Of a stretch of 64,000 nt of DNA, positions 7,276 to 15,823 are shown piece by piece. A program made the position numbers and the translations under genes. Location: NCBI GenBank assembly GCA_964447335.1, contig CAYUSA010000002.1, forward strand, positions 1-64,000, in the 5' to 3' direction. Under the pieces are notes generated by a model. The model had not been told where the DNA came from. It did not search any database and was given only the letters and a program-made list of their open reading frames with translations. The DNA is from HRBIN12 sp964447335 (lineage in GTDB: Bacteria > Actinomycetota > UBA4738 > HRBIN12). Position 1 is the first letter of the stretch; every line of letters starts with the position of its first letter.

Positions 7276-7788
7276 GTGAGCGCCGACGTGACCGAGACGA
7301 CGCGAGCGCAAGGGCAGCTGGCGGATCTGTACGTCCGTCATGCGCCCGCCGCGATGCGCCTCGCCTTCCTGCTCACCGGCGATCGCACGGCGGCCGAAGA
7401 CCTCGTGCAGGAGGCGTTCGTCCGCGTGACCGGGCGGTTCGGACACCTGCGCGTACCCGACGCGTTCGCGGCCTACCTGCGGCGCACGATCGTGAACCTC
7501 CACACGTCCCAGCTGCGGCGCGTGCGACTCGAGCGCGCGCACCTCGGGCGCGAAGACCACGCCGCTCCGCTCGACGCGATGCCGGACGTGGACGCCCGCG
7601 AGGACCTGTGGCGCGAGCTCCTCCGCCTGCCGCCTCGACAGCGCGCCGCGGTGGTGCTCCGCTTCTACGAGGACCTGTCGGAGCGAGAGACGGCGGAGGC
7701 GCTGCGGTGCTCGACCGCCGCGGTGAAGTCGCTCGTCGCCCGGGCGATGGGATCGCTCCGGGCTCGGATCGGGGGACAGACGGCATGA
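7276..7788 (+). CDS. ECF sigma factor, SigE family
   Basis: A 170-residue extracytoplasmic-function sigma factor. Region 2 is 'LAFLLTGDRTAAEDLVQEAF' and region 4 is 'LPPRQRAAVVLRFYEDLSER' plus 'CSTAAVKSLVARAMGSLRAR', the helix-turn-helix that reads the -35 element. The frame is open upstream to 7129 but that part has no homology, so I start at GTG 7276. The stop overlaps the ATG of the next gene by four bases, so sigma and partner are coupled as in sigma/anti-sigma pairs. Confidence 0.88.
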   Translation: MSADVTETTRAQGQLADLYVRHAPAAMRLAFLLTGDRTAAEDLVQEAFVRVTGRFGHLRVPDAFAAYLRRTIVNLHTSQLRRVRLERAHLGREDHAAPLDAMPDVDAREDLWRELLRLPPRQRAAVVLRFYEDLSERETAEALRCSTAAVKSLVARAMGSLRARIGGQTA

Positions 7789-9263
7789 ACGATCTCGAAC
7801 ACGACCTGCGCGAGCTGCTCGACGGCAAGGCCCGCGGGGCCGGACTGCCGAGCGACCCGGAGCCTCGGCTCCTGCGACGGGCTCGGCGGCGCCAGCTCGG
7901 GACCATCGCCTCCGGCGTCGTGGTCATGGCGGCGCTCGTGGCCGGTTCGGTCGCGGGCGTCCGTGCGCTCGTGAGCCCGAACCACACCACGATCGGCGAC
8001 CAGCCGGTCGTCACGAGGACCGTGAACGGCATCAGCGTCGACGTCCCCGAGTCGTGGCACGTCGCCGACCCGGCGGATGTCGACCTCGCGGCGCCCGACA
8101 CCGGCCTGCCGAGACTCGTGCTGATCCTCGCGACCATCCAGCCGGGTCCGATGGTGTCCTGCCCGGGCATCGCCACGGGGCCGACCTCGAGCCTCCTGCT
8201 CACCATCCAGCAGCTCCCGTTGACACTGAGTGGCGGCGCGTCGACACCCTGGCCGGTGACCCTCGAGCAGTTCTTGGAGACGACCGGGTCCGGCTGCTAC
8301 CCCTCGTGGGAGTTCCTGCACGCCACGTGGACCGCCGCGGGGCGATCGTTCGAGGCGGTCGCGGGGTTCGCGCCCGAGGCCTCGAGCCAGGAGCGCGACG
8401 CGTTGATGTCGGCGTTCTCGTCCCTGCGTTTCGAGCCGAGCGAAGGATCGCCAGAGGCGTGGACCATCGCGACGGGCGAGGTGCGCGGTGAGGCCTGGAC
8501 GATCACACTCGGCGGCCAGCCCGGCGCTCGGGACCTCAGCTTCGGCTGGGACCAGCAGGGAGGAGGCGGCGGCGGGATCTCGGCGCCGCGCGAGGACGGC
8601 TTCGGCGGCGGGATCGGTGGGAACTCGTCCCCGACCTACCCGAACGGCGACACCGGCGCCGAGCCGCTCCCCTTCACGCGCACCGGCATCGTGACGGCGC
8701 AGGCCGACCGCGTCGAGTACCAGCTCGAGGACGGCACGACGATCGAGGCCGAGCTCTACCCGCTGCCGGCCGAGACGTTCGACGTGCCGGCGAAAGTGTT
8801 CCTCGTGTTCCTGCCGACGGACGTCCTCGTCGAGGCGGGGTACCTCGTCGCCTACGACGCCGCCGGCGAGCAGGTGGGCCGGACGTACATGGACTTCTCG
8901 CCGGTGTGGCTGACCCCGAAGGTCATCGAGGAGGCGACGCCCGAGCAGCTCGCCGTGCTCCACGATCTGCAGATCGCCGGTGGCGTGATGCAGCGCTACT
9001 TCAACGAGCACGAGTCGTCGCTCGCCGGCCTGGACCCCACGACCGCTGCGGCGATCTCCGACGCGGTCACGTACAACACCTGGTCGGTCGCCGTGCCCGG
9101 CGAGGTCAGCCTGCGGATCTCCGGGCCGAGCGACATGGTGCTCGCGTCCGCGACCGCGGACGGCCAGGTCTACTCGGCATGTTTCGTCGATGGTTCGCTG
9201 TCGATGTACGGGCGCAACGACACGTCGGACCCGAGCGCGTGCTCGAACGACGGGTGGCCGTAG
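7785..9263 (+). CDS. Single-pass membrane protein, probable sigma-factor partner with large extracytoplasmic part
   Basis: The 492-residue protein has a cytoplasmic N-terminus of about 37 residues rich in charge ('NDLEHDLRELLDGKARG'), one membrane helix (about 40-62) and a long extracytoplasmic region. That region includes a glycine-rich stretch near 260-285 and scattered Cys residues. Because it is translationally coupled to an ECF sigma gene and has a short cytoplasmic segment before one helix, it may act as a transmembrane anti-sigma or signal-receiving factor. I see no zinc-binding HxxxCxxC anti-sigma motif, so this is inference from context. It shares no family I recognise with confidence. 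Confidence 0.6.
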   Translation: MNDLEHDLRELLDGKARGAGLPSDPEPRLLRRARRRQLGTIASGVVVMAALVAGSVAGVRALVSPNHTTIGDQPVVTRTVNGISVDVPESWHVADPADVDLAAPDTGLPRLVLILATIQPGPMVSCPGIATGPTSSLLLTIQQLPLTLSGGASTPWPVTLEQFLETTGSGCYPSWEFLHATWTAAGRSFEAVAGFAPEASSQERDALMSAFSSLRFEPSEGSPEAWTIATGEVRGEAWTITLGGQPGARDLSFGWDQQGGGGGGISAPREDGFGGGIGGNSSPTYPNGDTGAEPLPFTRTGIVTAQADRVEYQLEDGTTIEAELYPLPAETFDVPAKVFLVFLPTDVLVEAGYLVAYDAAGEQVGRTYMDFSPVWLTPKVIEEATPEQLAVLHDLQIAGGVMQRYFNEHESSLAGLDPTTAAAISDAVTYNTWSVAVPGEVSLRISGPSDMVLASATADGQVYSACFVDGSLSMYGRNDTSDPSACSNDGWP

Positions 9264-9284
9264 ACCGACCGCGGGTGGGCCCGC

Positions 9285-10265
9285 CTAGAGCTGGTTCTCG
9301 CCGCCGAAGATCTCGGAGACGCTGGTGTCCTCGAATACCGCGCGGAGGGCGCTCGCGATGAGCGGCGCGATGGAGAGCACCTTCAGCTTGCTGAACTGCT
9401 TCTCCTCGGGGATCGGCATCGAGTTCGTGACGACGACCTCCTGGATCGGCGCCTCCTCCAGGAGCTGCACCGCCTTGCCCGAGAGCACGGGGTGGGTGGC
9501 GCCGACGAAGATCGGTCCGGCGCCCATCTGCGCGAGCGCGGCGGCGCCCTTCGCCACGGTCCCCGCGGTGTCGATCATGTCGTCGACCAGCACGCACGGC
9601 CGGCCGTCGACCTCACCGACGACCGCCATCTCCTCGATCTTGTGCGCCTCGTGCCGCGAGCGCCGCTTGTACAGGAACGCGAGGTCGGCATGGAGCGACT
9701 CGCGGAGCTTCTCGGCCGTCTTGATGCGGCCGGCGTCGGGCGCGACGACGACGAGGTCGTCGCCGTGCAGCCCGAGATCGTCACGCAGGTAGCCCGAGAG
9801 GATCGGCAGCGCGGTGAGGTGGTCGAACGGGCAGTCGAAGTACCCCTGGATCTGCCCGCTGTGGAGGTCGACCGAGACCACGCGATCGGCGCCCGCCACG
9901 GTGATGAGGTCGGCGACGAGCTTCGCGCTGATCGGCTCGCGCGCGAGCGCCTTCTTGTCCTGCCGCGAGTAGCCGTAGTACGGCACGACTGCGGTGATGC
10001 GCTTGGCGGACGCCCGCTTCATCGCGTCGAGCATCACCAACTGCTCCATGATCGACTCGTTCACCGGGTCCGAGTGGCTCTGCACGACGAAGACGTCGGC
10101 GCCGCGCACGCTTTCTTCGGCGCGGAAGTAGATCTCGCCAGAGGCGAACCGAGACATCTTCGCGGGCGAGACCTTGATGCCGAGGTTGTCGGCGATCTCG
10201 GCGGCCAGCGCGGGGTGCGTGGTCCCCGAGAACAGCATCATCTTCTTCTTGGTGACGATCTCCAC
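9285..10265 (-). CDS. prs: Ribose-phosphate pyrophosphokinase (PRPP synthetase)
   Basis: Prs makes PRPP from ribose-5-phosphate and ATP for nucleotide, His and Trp synthesis. The 326-residue protein shows 'FASGEIYFRAEESVRGADVF', 'VVPYYGYSRQDKKALAREPI' (ATP and flexible-loop region), 'VDLHSGQIQGYFDCPFDHL', and the PRPP loop 'VLVDDMIDTAGTV', all in family order. The usual glmU-prs-rplY-pth order is kept except that the sigma-factor pair is inserted before rplY. The gene starts 15 bases after glmU. A GCGGG/CCCGC hairpin (9271-9284) fills the gap to the convergent gene but has no T-run. Confidence 0.96.
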   Translation of the reverse strand: MEIVTKKKMMLFSGTTHPALAAEIADNLGIKVSPAKMSRFASGEIYFRAEESVRGADVFVVQSHSDPVNESIMEQLVMLDAMKRASAKRITAVVPYYGYSRQDKKALAREPISAKLVADLITVAGADRVVSVDLHSGQIQGYFDCPFDHLTALPILSGYLRDDLGLHGDDLVVVAPDAGRIKTAEKLRESLHADLAFLYKRRSRHEAHKIEEMAVVGEVDGRPCVLVDDMIDTAGTVAKGAAALAQMGAGPIFVGATHPVLSGKAVQLLEEAPIQEVVVTNSMPIPEEKQFSKLKVLSIAPLIASALRAVFEDTSVSEIFGGENQL

Positions 10266-10280
10266 CGGCGATGCGCCCCC

Positions 10281-11714
10281 CTATCGAGCCCGCGTGCCCC
10301 GTGCCGACGCGGTCCTCGCCGCCTCGGCGTCCTTGCGCTTGCGGTACCCGGGCACGACCCGCTGCTCCGAACGCTCGACCGCGAGCGCGCCCGCCGGAAC
10401 ATCCTTCGTGATCACGGATCCCGCTCCCGTCACCGCGCCCTTGCCGACCCGAACCGGGGCGACCAGCATCGTATCCGAACCGATGCGGACGTCGTCCTCG
10501 ACGACGGTGCGGTGCTTCGCGTAGCCGTCGTAGTTCACCGTCACGGTCGCCGCGCCGATGTTCGTCCGCTTGCCGATCGTCGCGTCGCCCACGTACGACA
10601 GGTGCGGGACCTTCGAGCCCTCGCCCACCGTCGAGGCCTTGATCTCGACGAACGCGCCGGCCTTCGCACCGGCGGCCAGCTCCGTCCCGGGACGCAGGTG
10701 CGCGTAGGGACCGACCGTCGCGCGGGATCCGATCCGCGAGGATCTCACGACCGAGAACTCGACCCGCGCCGCGTCGGCGACGCGCGAGTCGACGATCCGC
10801 GTCGAGGGTCCGATCGCGCACCCGCGCCCGATGCGCGTGTCCCCCTCGAGGAACGTCAGCGGCTGCACGACCGTGTCGGCCCCGATCCGCACGCCGACGT
10901 CGATGTAGGTCTGCGCCGGGTCGACGATCGTCACGCCAGCGTCCATGTGCGCCTCGTTGATCCGCGCCCGCAGGAACGCCGAGAGCCGGGCGAGGTCGGC
11001 GCGCGAGTTCGGCCCCATGAGGCCGCCCGTGTCGACCTTCACCGCCGAGACGCGCTCGCCCCGGGCCATGAGCATCGGCAAGACCTCGTTCAGGTAGTGC
11101 TCCTTCTGGCGGTTGTCGCGGCCGACGCGCGGGAGCGCCGCGAACAGGTCCTTGCGGCGGAACGCGAACACCAGTGCGGAGACCTCGCGGACCGCCCGGA
11201 GCTCGGGCGGAGCGTCGGAGCCTTCGACGATGTCGACGAGGCGGGTGCCATCGCGCACGATCCGCGCGTAGCCCTTCGGCTCGTCCACGTCGGCGGTGAG
11301 GATCGAAGCCGCCGAGCCGGTGCGCCGGTGCACGCCGAGGAGACGGCGCACGTCCGCGGGGGCGACCGGGTCGTAGTCGCCGCCGACGACGAGTACCTCG
11401 TCCACCCGGCCGACGGCGCGCTCGGCCGCGAGCACCGCGTGGCCCGTGCCGAGGAGCTCGCCCTGATCCACGAAGACGGGCTTCGGCGCAAGACCCCACG
11501 ACGCGACCGCCTCGCGTACCTGCTCGGCGCCGTTCGCCACGACGATCACGAGCCGGTCCGGCCGCGCCGCGAGCGCGTTGCGGGCCGCGTGCCAAAGGAG
11601 CGGGCGCCCACAGACCGAGTGCAGCACCTTCGGGATCCCGGACTTCAGCCGCTTGCCCTTGCCGGCTGCAAGGACGACGGCGGCGAGCGAGCGGGCGGTC
11701 TTCGGCTGGGGCAC
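10281..11714 (-). CDS. glmU: Bifunctional UDP-N-acetylglucosamine pyrophosphorylase / glucosamine-1-phosphate acetyltransferase
   Basis: GlmU acetylates GlcN-1-P and couples it to UTP, giving UDP-GlcNAc for peptidoglycan. The N-terminal uridylyltransferase domain starts with 'LAAVVLAAGKGKRLKSGIPK'. The C-terminal left-handed beta-helix carries hexapeptide repeats, 'LSYVGDATIGKRTNIGAATV' and 'NYDGYAKHRTVV', ending in a basic tail. I chose GTG 11712-11714 because AGGAGG lies just upstream and the family start follows at once; the frame stays open 20 codons further without homology. Length 477 is typical. It leads directly into prs. Confidence 0.95.
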   Translation of the reverse strand: MPQPKTARSLAAVVLAAGKGKRLKSGIPKVLHSVCGRPLLWHAARNALAARPDRLVIVVANGAEQVREAVASWGLAPKPVFVDQGELLGTGHAVLAAERAVGRVDEVLVVGGDYDPVAPADVRRLLGVHRRTGSAASILTADVDEPKGYARIVRDGTRLVDIVEGSDAPPELRAVREVSALVFAFRRKDLFAALPRVGRDNRQKEHYLNEVLPMLMARGERVSAVKVDTGGLMGPNSRADLARLSAFLRARINEAHMDAGVTIVDPAQTYIDVGVRIGADTVVQPLTFLEGDTRIGRGCAIGPSTRIVDSRVADAARVEFSVVRSSRIGSRATVGPYAHLRPGTELAAGAKAGAFVEIKASTVGEGSKVPHLSYVGDATIGKRTNIGAATVTVNYDGYAKHRTVVEDDVRIGSDTMLVAPVRVGKGAVTGAGSVITKDVPAGALAVERSEQRVVPGYRKRKDAEAARTASARGTRAR

Positions 11715-11852
11715 GTGCCTCCTCTCCGGGTCGACGGGCAGGACCTTTCTACCGACGGGGGCTCCCCCTGACAAGACGGCCGCTCAGGGGACCCGCAGGA
11801 GGTCCGCGACGTCGCTCACGCGGCGCTCTCCTCTCGGTGCTCGGTGCGGGCG

Positions 11853-11923
11853 TTCCGGGGGGAGGAGTCGGACCTCCATCTCGGGCTCCAAAGGCCCGCG
11901 TCTTGCCGTTAGACCACCCCGGA
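11853..11923 (-). tRNA. tRNA-Gln (anticodon TTG)
   Basis: Read on the minus strand, seven acceptor pairs are perfect (TCCGGGG with CCCCGGA). The anticodon stem CGGGC/GCCCG closes the loop CTTTGGA, giving anticodon TTG. The T-arm GGAGG/CCTCC closes a seven-base loop. The discriminator is A and CCA is not encoded. The D-arm is short (GTC...GAC). A CATAAT box at 11933-11938 lies nine bases upstream of the 5' end and could be its -10. Confidence 0.9.
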
Positions 11924-11940
11924 GTGCTCCCGATTATGGC

Positions 11941-11956
11941 CCGAGCGCGCGCTCGG
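11941..11956 (-). other. Perfect 16-base palindrome after ispE
   Basis: CCGAGCGCGCGCTCGG is an exact palindrome. It lies 48 bases past the ispE stop and just upstream of the tRNA-Gln promoter box. It would form a very stable hairpin at the 3' end of the ispE message. No T-tract follows, so it may be a U-less terminator, an RNA-stabilising hairpin, or a DNA-binding site. Confidence 0.4.
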
Positions 11957-12004
11957 TGGTCGGACGTCGCGGGGCAGAGCTCCCGCGTGCCGAGCGGCCG
12001 GGTC

Positions 12005-12868
12005 TCACGCGGGGGGCGGGCCGGCCACGGCGAGCGCGCCCGGGAAGCCTCGAGCGAGCTCTCGCGCGTGCGCCTCGTCGCGCGCGAGCCCGACGACCGA
12101 GGATCCGCTCCCGCTCATCACCGCGCCGAGCGCGCCGGCCCGCAGCAGGTGGTCCTTCGCCGCGGCGATCTCGGGGTGCCGAGCGCACACCGGAGCCTCC
12201 AGGTCGTTGAACAGCAGGGCCCCGAGCGTCGCCGCGTCGCCCGCCGCCGCGGCATCCAGGAGAACGTCGGGGTCCGGGCCGCGGCGCCCGCCGTCCTCGT
12301 CCCACCACCGGTACGCGTCGGGCGAGCGCACCCCGAAGTCGAACCGCACGAGCACCCACCACAGCGGTTGGACCTCGGCCGGCGCGATGAGCTCCCCGCG
12401 GCCCGAGACCAGGACGGGGCCCTCGGTCAGCATGGCCGGCACGTCCGAGCCGATCCGCTCCCCGAGCTCCGCGAGCGTGCCGCGATCCAGCCCACCGCTC
12501 CAGAGCTCGTTCAGCGCGAGGAGCGTCGCTGCCGCATCGGCGCTCCCACCGCCGAGCCCCGCCGCGACCGGGATCCGCTTCTCGATGATGATCTCGGCGC
12601 CGCCGGCATCGGGGCACGCGTCGCCGATCGCGAGCGCCGCGACGAGCGCGAGGTTCAGGCCGCCGGCGGGCACCGCGCCGGCGAGCTCGGACGCGCCGCG
12701 CACGTCGACGCGCAGCGCTTCGGCGTCACGCACGGTGACGACGTCGGCGAGTGAGATCGGCACCACGAGGCTCTCGAGGTCGTGGTAGCCGTCCTGGCGC
12801 GCGGCGAGCACGCGCAGGAAGACGTTGATCTTCGCGCGAGCCTCGCGCCGCACCTCCCGCGGCGTCAT
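12005..12868 (-). CDS. ispE: 4-diphosphocytidyl-2-C-methyl-D-erythritol kinase
   Basis: IspE phosphorylates CDP-methylerythritol in the non-mevalonate isoprenoid pathway. The 287-residue protein shows the N-terminal 'EARAKINVFLRVLAARQDGY' and the GHMP-kinase ATP loop 'PVAAGLGGGSADAAATL', and ends with 'GAVMSGSGSSVVGLA', the second GHMP motif. The start overlaps the rsmA stop (ATGA), a common actinobacterial rsmA-ispE arrangement. Confidence 0.95.
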   Translation of the reverse strand: MTPREVRREARAKINVFLRVLAARQDGYHDLESLVVPISLADVVTVRDAEALRVDVRGASELAGAVPAGGLNLALVAALAIGDACPDAGGAEIIIEKRIPVAAGLGGGSADAAATLLALNELWSGGLDRGTLAELGERIGSDVPAMLTEGPVLVSGRGELIAPAEVQPLWWVLVRFDFGVRSPDAYRWWDEDGGRRGPDPDVLLDAAAAGDAATLGALLFNDLEAPVCARHPEIAAAKDHLLRAGALGAVMSGSGSSVVGLARDEAHARELARGFPGALAVAGPPPA

Positions 12869-13773
12869 CCCGCGACCTCGGCCGGCACGGCCTCCGCGAG
12901 CCGCGCGAAGTCCTCGAGCGACAGGCGCTCGGCCCGCACGTTCGGCTCGAGCCCGCACCGCGCGAGCGCCGACGCCGCGTCCTCCGCGCCGAGCCCGAGC
13001 CGGCGCAGCGCGTTGCGCATCGTCTTGCGTCGCTCTGCGAACCCCTCGTCGACGACCCGGAACAGCCGCGCGGGATCGATCGCCACCGCCGGCTCGTCGC
13101 GGCGCGCGATCCGCACGAGGACCGAGTCGACCGCCGGCCGGGGCCAGAACACCGACGCCGGCACGCGCCGGACCACCGAGGCCTCCGCGCGGTACGCCAC
13201 CCTGACGCTCACCGCGCCGTAGGCCTCGTCGCCGGGACCCGCGGCGAGACGCTCGCCGACCTCGCGCTGGACCATCGCGAGGAACGACCCGATCCCCGGT
13301 ACCCCCTCGAGCATGTCCATGAGCAACGGCACAGCCACGTTGTACGGAAGGTTCGAGACCATCTTCCACCCGTCCCCGGGCAGCGCGCTCGCCCAGTCGA
13401 GCCTCATCGCGTCAGCCTCCTCGACGCGGACCTCGGGCCACGGGGCGACCACCTCGCGCAGCGCGGGCACGAGGCCGCGGTCGAACTCCACCGCGACGAC
13501 CGAGGCGCCCGCCGCCGCGAGGGCCACCGTGAGCGAGCCGAGCCCGGCGCCGACCTCGACCACCCGGTCGCCCGGCTCGACGCCCGCGTCGGCGACGATC
13601 GCGCGCGCGAGGTTCGGGTCGGCGAGGAAGTGCTGTCCGAGGGCCTTCGTCGGACGGACGCCGTAGCGGGCGGCGAGCTCCTTCAGCGCGGCGAGGCCGA
13701 GCCCGCCCTCACCAGGTGAGCCGGACCTGGCAGACGCCCGCGCCGAGGGGCGCGATGCGCGCGAAGGCTTCAT
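12865..13773 (-). CDS. rsmA: 16S rRNA (adenine-1518/1519-N6)-dimethyltransferase
   Basis: RsmA (KsgA) dimethylates two adjacent adenines near the 3' end of 16S rRNA. Motifs: 'TKALGQHFLADPNLARAIV', SAM-binding 'VVEVGAGLGSLTVALA', acidic 'AVEFDRG', catalytic 'VSNLPYNVAVPL', and a C-terminal domain with 'FAERRKTMRNAL'. The start is uncertain. No ATG/GTG lies close to the first conserved residues, so I use ATG 13771-13773, which overlaps the preceding gene by 65 bases; a GTG at 13797 is another option. Homology proper begins about 20 residues in. Confidence 0.9.
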   Translation of the reverse strand: MKPSRASRPSARASARSGSPGEGGLGLAALKELAARYGVRPTKALGQHFLADPNLARAIVADAGVEPGDRVVEVGAGLGSLTVALAAAGASVVAVEFDRGLVPALREVVAPWPEVRVEEADAMRLDWASALPGDGWKMVSNLPYNVAVPLLMDMLEGVPGIGSFLAMVQREVGERLAAGPGDEAYGAVSVRVAYRAEASVVRRVPASVFWPRPAVDSVLVRIARRDEPAVAIDPARLFRVVDEGFAERRKTMRNALRRLGLGAEDAASALARCGLEPNVRAERLSLEDFARLAEAVPAEVAG

Positions 13774-14791
13774 CGCTGAGGTCGATGATCCGCCCACCGA
13801 ACGGTCCGCGATCGTTGATCACCACCTGCACGGTCTTGCCGTTCGCGAGGTTCCTGACGGTGACCACCGTACCGAACGGCAACCATGGGTGCGCCGCGGT
13901 GAGGCCGTCGCCCGGCGCGAAGGTGTAGTAGCTCGCCTCGCCGACCTGGGTCCCGTGCACGTCGTTGTCGCGCCCCATGACCCGGCGCTGCGCGACGGCC
14001 TCCTGCACGACCCGGCGCTCGAGGAGGACCCGCCCGACGATCTCGCCGTTCACGATCTTCAGGCGGTAGGTCTCGACCATCAGGCCGTTGCTCCCCTGCT
14101 GCGTGACGCGGACCTCGCCGGGGCGGAGCTGGTCGGAGTAGATCGTGTGGGTCGTGAAGGGGATCGGCACGTCGAGGTCCCGGACGCGGTAGCGGATGTC
14201 GGCGTACCGGACGGTCATGCCGTCGTGCAGCGGGGACCTGGGTGATGGTTGGACGCGATCCCTGCCGTCGGGCTCGATCCCCATGGCCGAGAGGAGCTCC
14301 CGGACGGTTGCGGCGTTCGTGACGATGTCGTGGTCCTTCCCCAAAACCACGACGGTCACTGCCACCGTCCGGGACGGCCCGATCGGCTGGCTCGTGGAGA
14401 ACCAGTTCTCGGTGGACGGGATCGCCAGCTTCGACGACGGCCCGCCCGCCCCTTCCATCACCCAGACCCCCACATCTGCGGGAGCCAGCTCGACCGCGGA
14501 GGCGAACCCGTTCGAGTCCACCACCACGGTCATCCCGTCGGCGAGCGGAGTCGCCGCCGGGGGCATCACCACACCCTGGCCTTCGAGAACGATCCCCGAT
14601 GACTCGAGGAGGTCCCCGACGCTCGCGCTCAGGGTTCGAACGGCCAGCGGTCGCCCGTCCACGACGAGGGTGACGTTCTTCTCGAGCGCCACGTACCCCA
14701 GCCCCCCGGCCAGCACTGCGCCGGCGAGCGCCGCGTTCCCAACGGCCCGCCGGATCCGCAACCTGCGGAGCCGGCTCGGTCGAACCCGCAT
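13709..14791 (-). CDS. Cell-wall protein with DUF348 repeats, G5 domain and RlpA-like double-psi beta-barrel
   Basis: A 360-residue exported protein: basic N-terminus, membrane/signal helix (about 18-36), two DUF348-type repeats ('VTLVVDGRPLAVRTLSASVG' and 'VTVVVLGKDHDIVTNAATVR'), a G5 domain (about 200-270, with 'RVTQQGSNGLMVETYRL'), and a C-terminal RlpA-like barrel ('GEASYYTFAPGDGLTAAHPW', 'LPFGTVVTVRNLANGKTVQV', 'INDRGPFGGRIIDLS'). At this locus actinobacteria usually have RpfB, whose C-terminus is a resuscitation-promoting lysozyme-like domain; here an RlpA barrel with the Asp of NDRGPF replaces it. It may bind or cleave peptidoglycan. AGGAGG precedes the ATG. Confidence 0.85.
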   Translation of the reverse strand: MRVRPSRLRRLRIRRAVGNAALAGAVLAGGLGYVALEKNVTLVVDGRPLAVRTLSASVGDLLESSGIVLEGQGVVMPPAATPLADGMTVVVDSNGFASAVELAPADVGVWVMEGAGGPSSKLAIPSTENWFSTSQPIGPSRTVAVTVVVLGKDHDIVTNAATVRELLSAMGIEPDGRDRVQPSPRSPLHDGMTVRYADIRYRVRDLDVPIPFTTHTIYSDQLRPGEVRVTQQGSNGLMVETYRLKIVNGEIVGRVLLERRVVQEAVAQRRVMGRDNDVHGTQVGEASYYTFAPGDGLTAAHPWLPFGTVVTVRNLANGKTVQVVINDRGPFGGRIIDLSDEAFARIAPLGAGVCQVRLTW

Positions 14792-14872
14792 CCTTCCTCC
14801 TGTCGAAGGAAGGCCTCGGGGGGAAGCGGCGGTGGGGCCGTACCGAAGCCTCCAAAGCGCGAAGCGGTGGCC

Positions 14873-14902
14873 AACCTACCAAAGTCTCAACCCTCACTGC
14901 AA
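14873..14902 (-). promoter_or_regulatory. Probable promoter of the G5/RlpA-like gene
   Basis: On the minus strand TTGCAG (14897-14902) and TAGGTT (14873-14878) are separated by 18 bases, in a locally AT-richer stretch. Transcription would start about 75 bases before the ATG at 14791, leaving a leader with an AGGAGG site. That leader is GC-rich; I checked it for the c-di-AMP (ydaO) riboswitch common upstream of wall-hydrolase genes and saw no match. Confidence 0.35.
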
Positions 14903-14949
14903 ACTTGAAAGTGAACAGGTGTTCGAGTGCGGTTCCGGTGGAAAACCGG

Positions 14950-15744
14950 CTACCGGAGGCGTGGGAACGCGCGCATCGCGTTCGCCGTCGTCGCGATGCG
15001 CACGGTCTCGGACATCTCGTCGCGCGCGCGCGCGAGCTCATCGATCGTCGCGACGACGTTCGCGGGCGCGTTGTCGCGTCCACGGAGCATCTGCGGCGCG
15101 AGGTACGGGCTGTCGGTCTCGACGAGCAAGCGGTCGAGCGGCACCACGGCGGCGGCCTCGCGTAGGTGTGCGTTCTTCGGGTACGTGACGTTCCCGGCGA
15201 AGGACAGGTGATAGCCGCGCGAGACGCACTCGCGCGCGATGTCGGCGTCGCCGCTGAAGCAGTGGATCACGACGCGTTCGGCCGAACCCTCGTCCAGGAG
15301 TCGAAGGATCTCGGGCCACGCGTCGCGGACGTGGACGACGAGCGGCAGGCCGGCCTCGCGGGCCATCGCGATGTGGAGCCGGAAGTTCGCATCCTGGTCC
15401 TGCCGCGGCGAGAGCATCCGGAAGTAGTCGAGCCCGGTCTCCCCCACCGCGACCACGTGGGGGCTCGCGAGGAGCTGCTCGATCGAGTTGCCCGCGGCCC
15501 GGTCCATCGCCGAGGCGGTGTGGGGATGCATGCCCGCCGTGGCGAACACGCCGCGGAACGACTCCGCCAGCTCGAGCGACCGATGGCTCGTCTCGGGGTC
15601 GATCCCTGCGCACACGAGCGTCTCCACGCCGGCCGCGCGAGCCTCCTCCAGCAGCAGTTGAGGTTCGCGGTCGCACAGGAACAGGTGGCAGTGGGTGTCC
15701 ACCGCGCCTGCGTGTACCGGGAGTTCAGGGTTCTGCTCGCTCAT
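14950..15744 (-). CDS. tatD: TatD family metal-dependent deoxyribonuclease
   Basis: TatD proteins are TIM-barrel metal hydrolases acting as 3'-5' DNA/RNA exonucleases. The 264-residue protein keeps the metal ligands in family order: 'DTHCHL', 'GETGLDYFR', 'VVHVRDA', 'VIHCFSGD' and 'VETDSPYLAP'. It lies between metG and the wall-protein gene, the normal actinobacterial position, about 80 bases downstream of metG on the same strand. Confidence 0.92.
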   Translation of the reverse strand: MSEQNPELPVHAGAVDTHCHLFLCDREPQLLLEEARAAGVETLVCAGIDPETSHRSLELAESFRGVFATAGMHPHTASAMDRAAGNSIEQLLASPHVVAVGETGLDYFRMLSPRQDQDANFRLHIAMAREAGLPLVVHVRDAWPEILRLLDEGSAERVVIHCFSGDADIARECVSRGYHLSFAGNVTYPKNAHLREAAAVVPLDRLLVETDSPYLAPQMLRGRDNAPANVVATIDELARARDEMSETVRIATTANAMRAFPRLR

Positions 15745-15823
15745 CGGGCCGCCGCGCTCGCCGCTCTCAACTTGCGGTCCACGAGGGGAGTCTCACGTGA
15801 AACGCGATATGGCGAACCATCAC

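Noticed and set aside
9271..9284. Intrinsic terminator between the convergent sigma-partner gene and prs
   Set aside because: The GCGGG/CCCGC stem is only five pairs and no T-run follows on either strand.
14792..14949. c-di-AMP (ydaO-type) riboswitch upstream of the G5/RlpA-like wall-protein gene
   Set aside because: This class often precedes actinobacterial wall hydrolases, yet the conserved segments are not visible; only a promoter-like pair of hexamers is.
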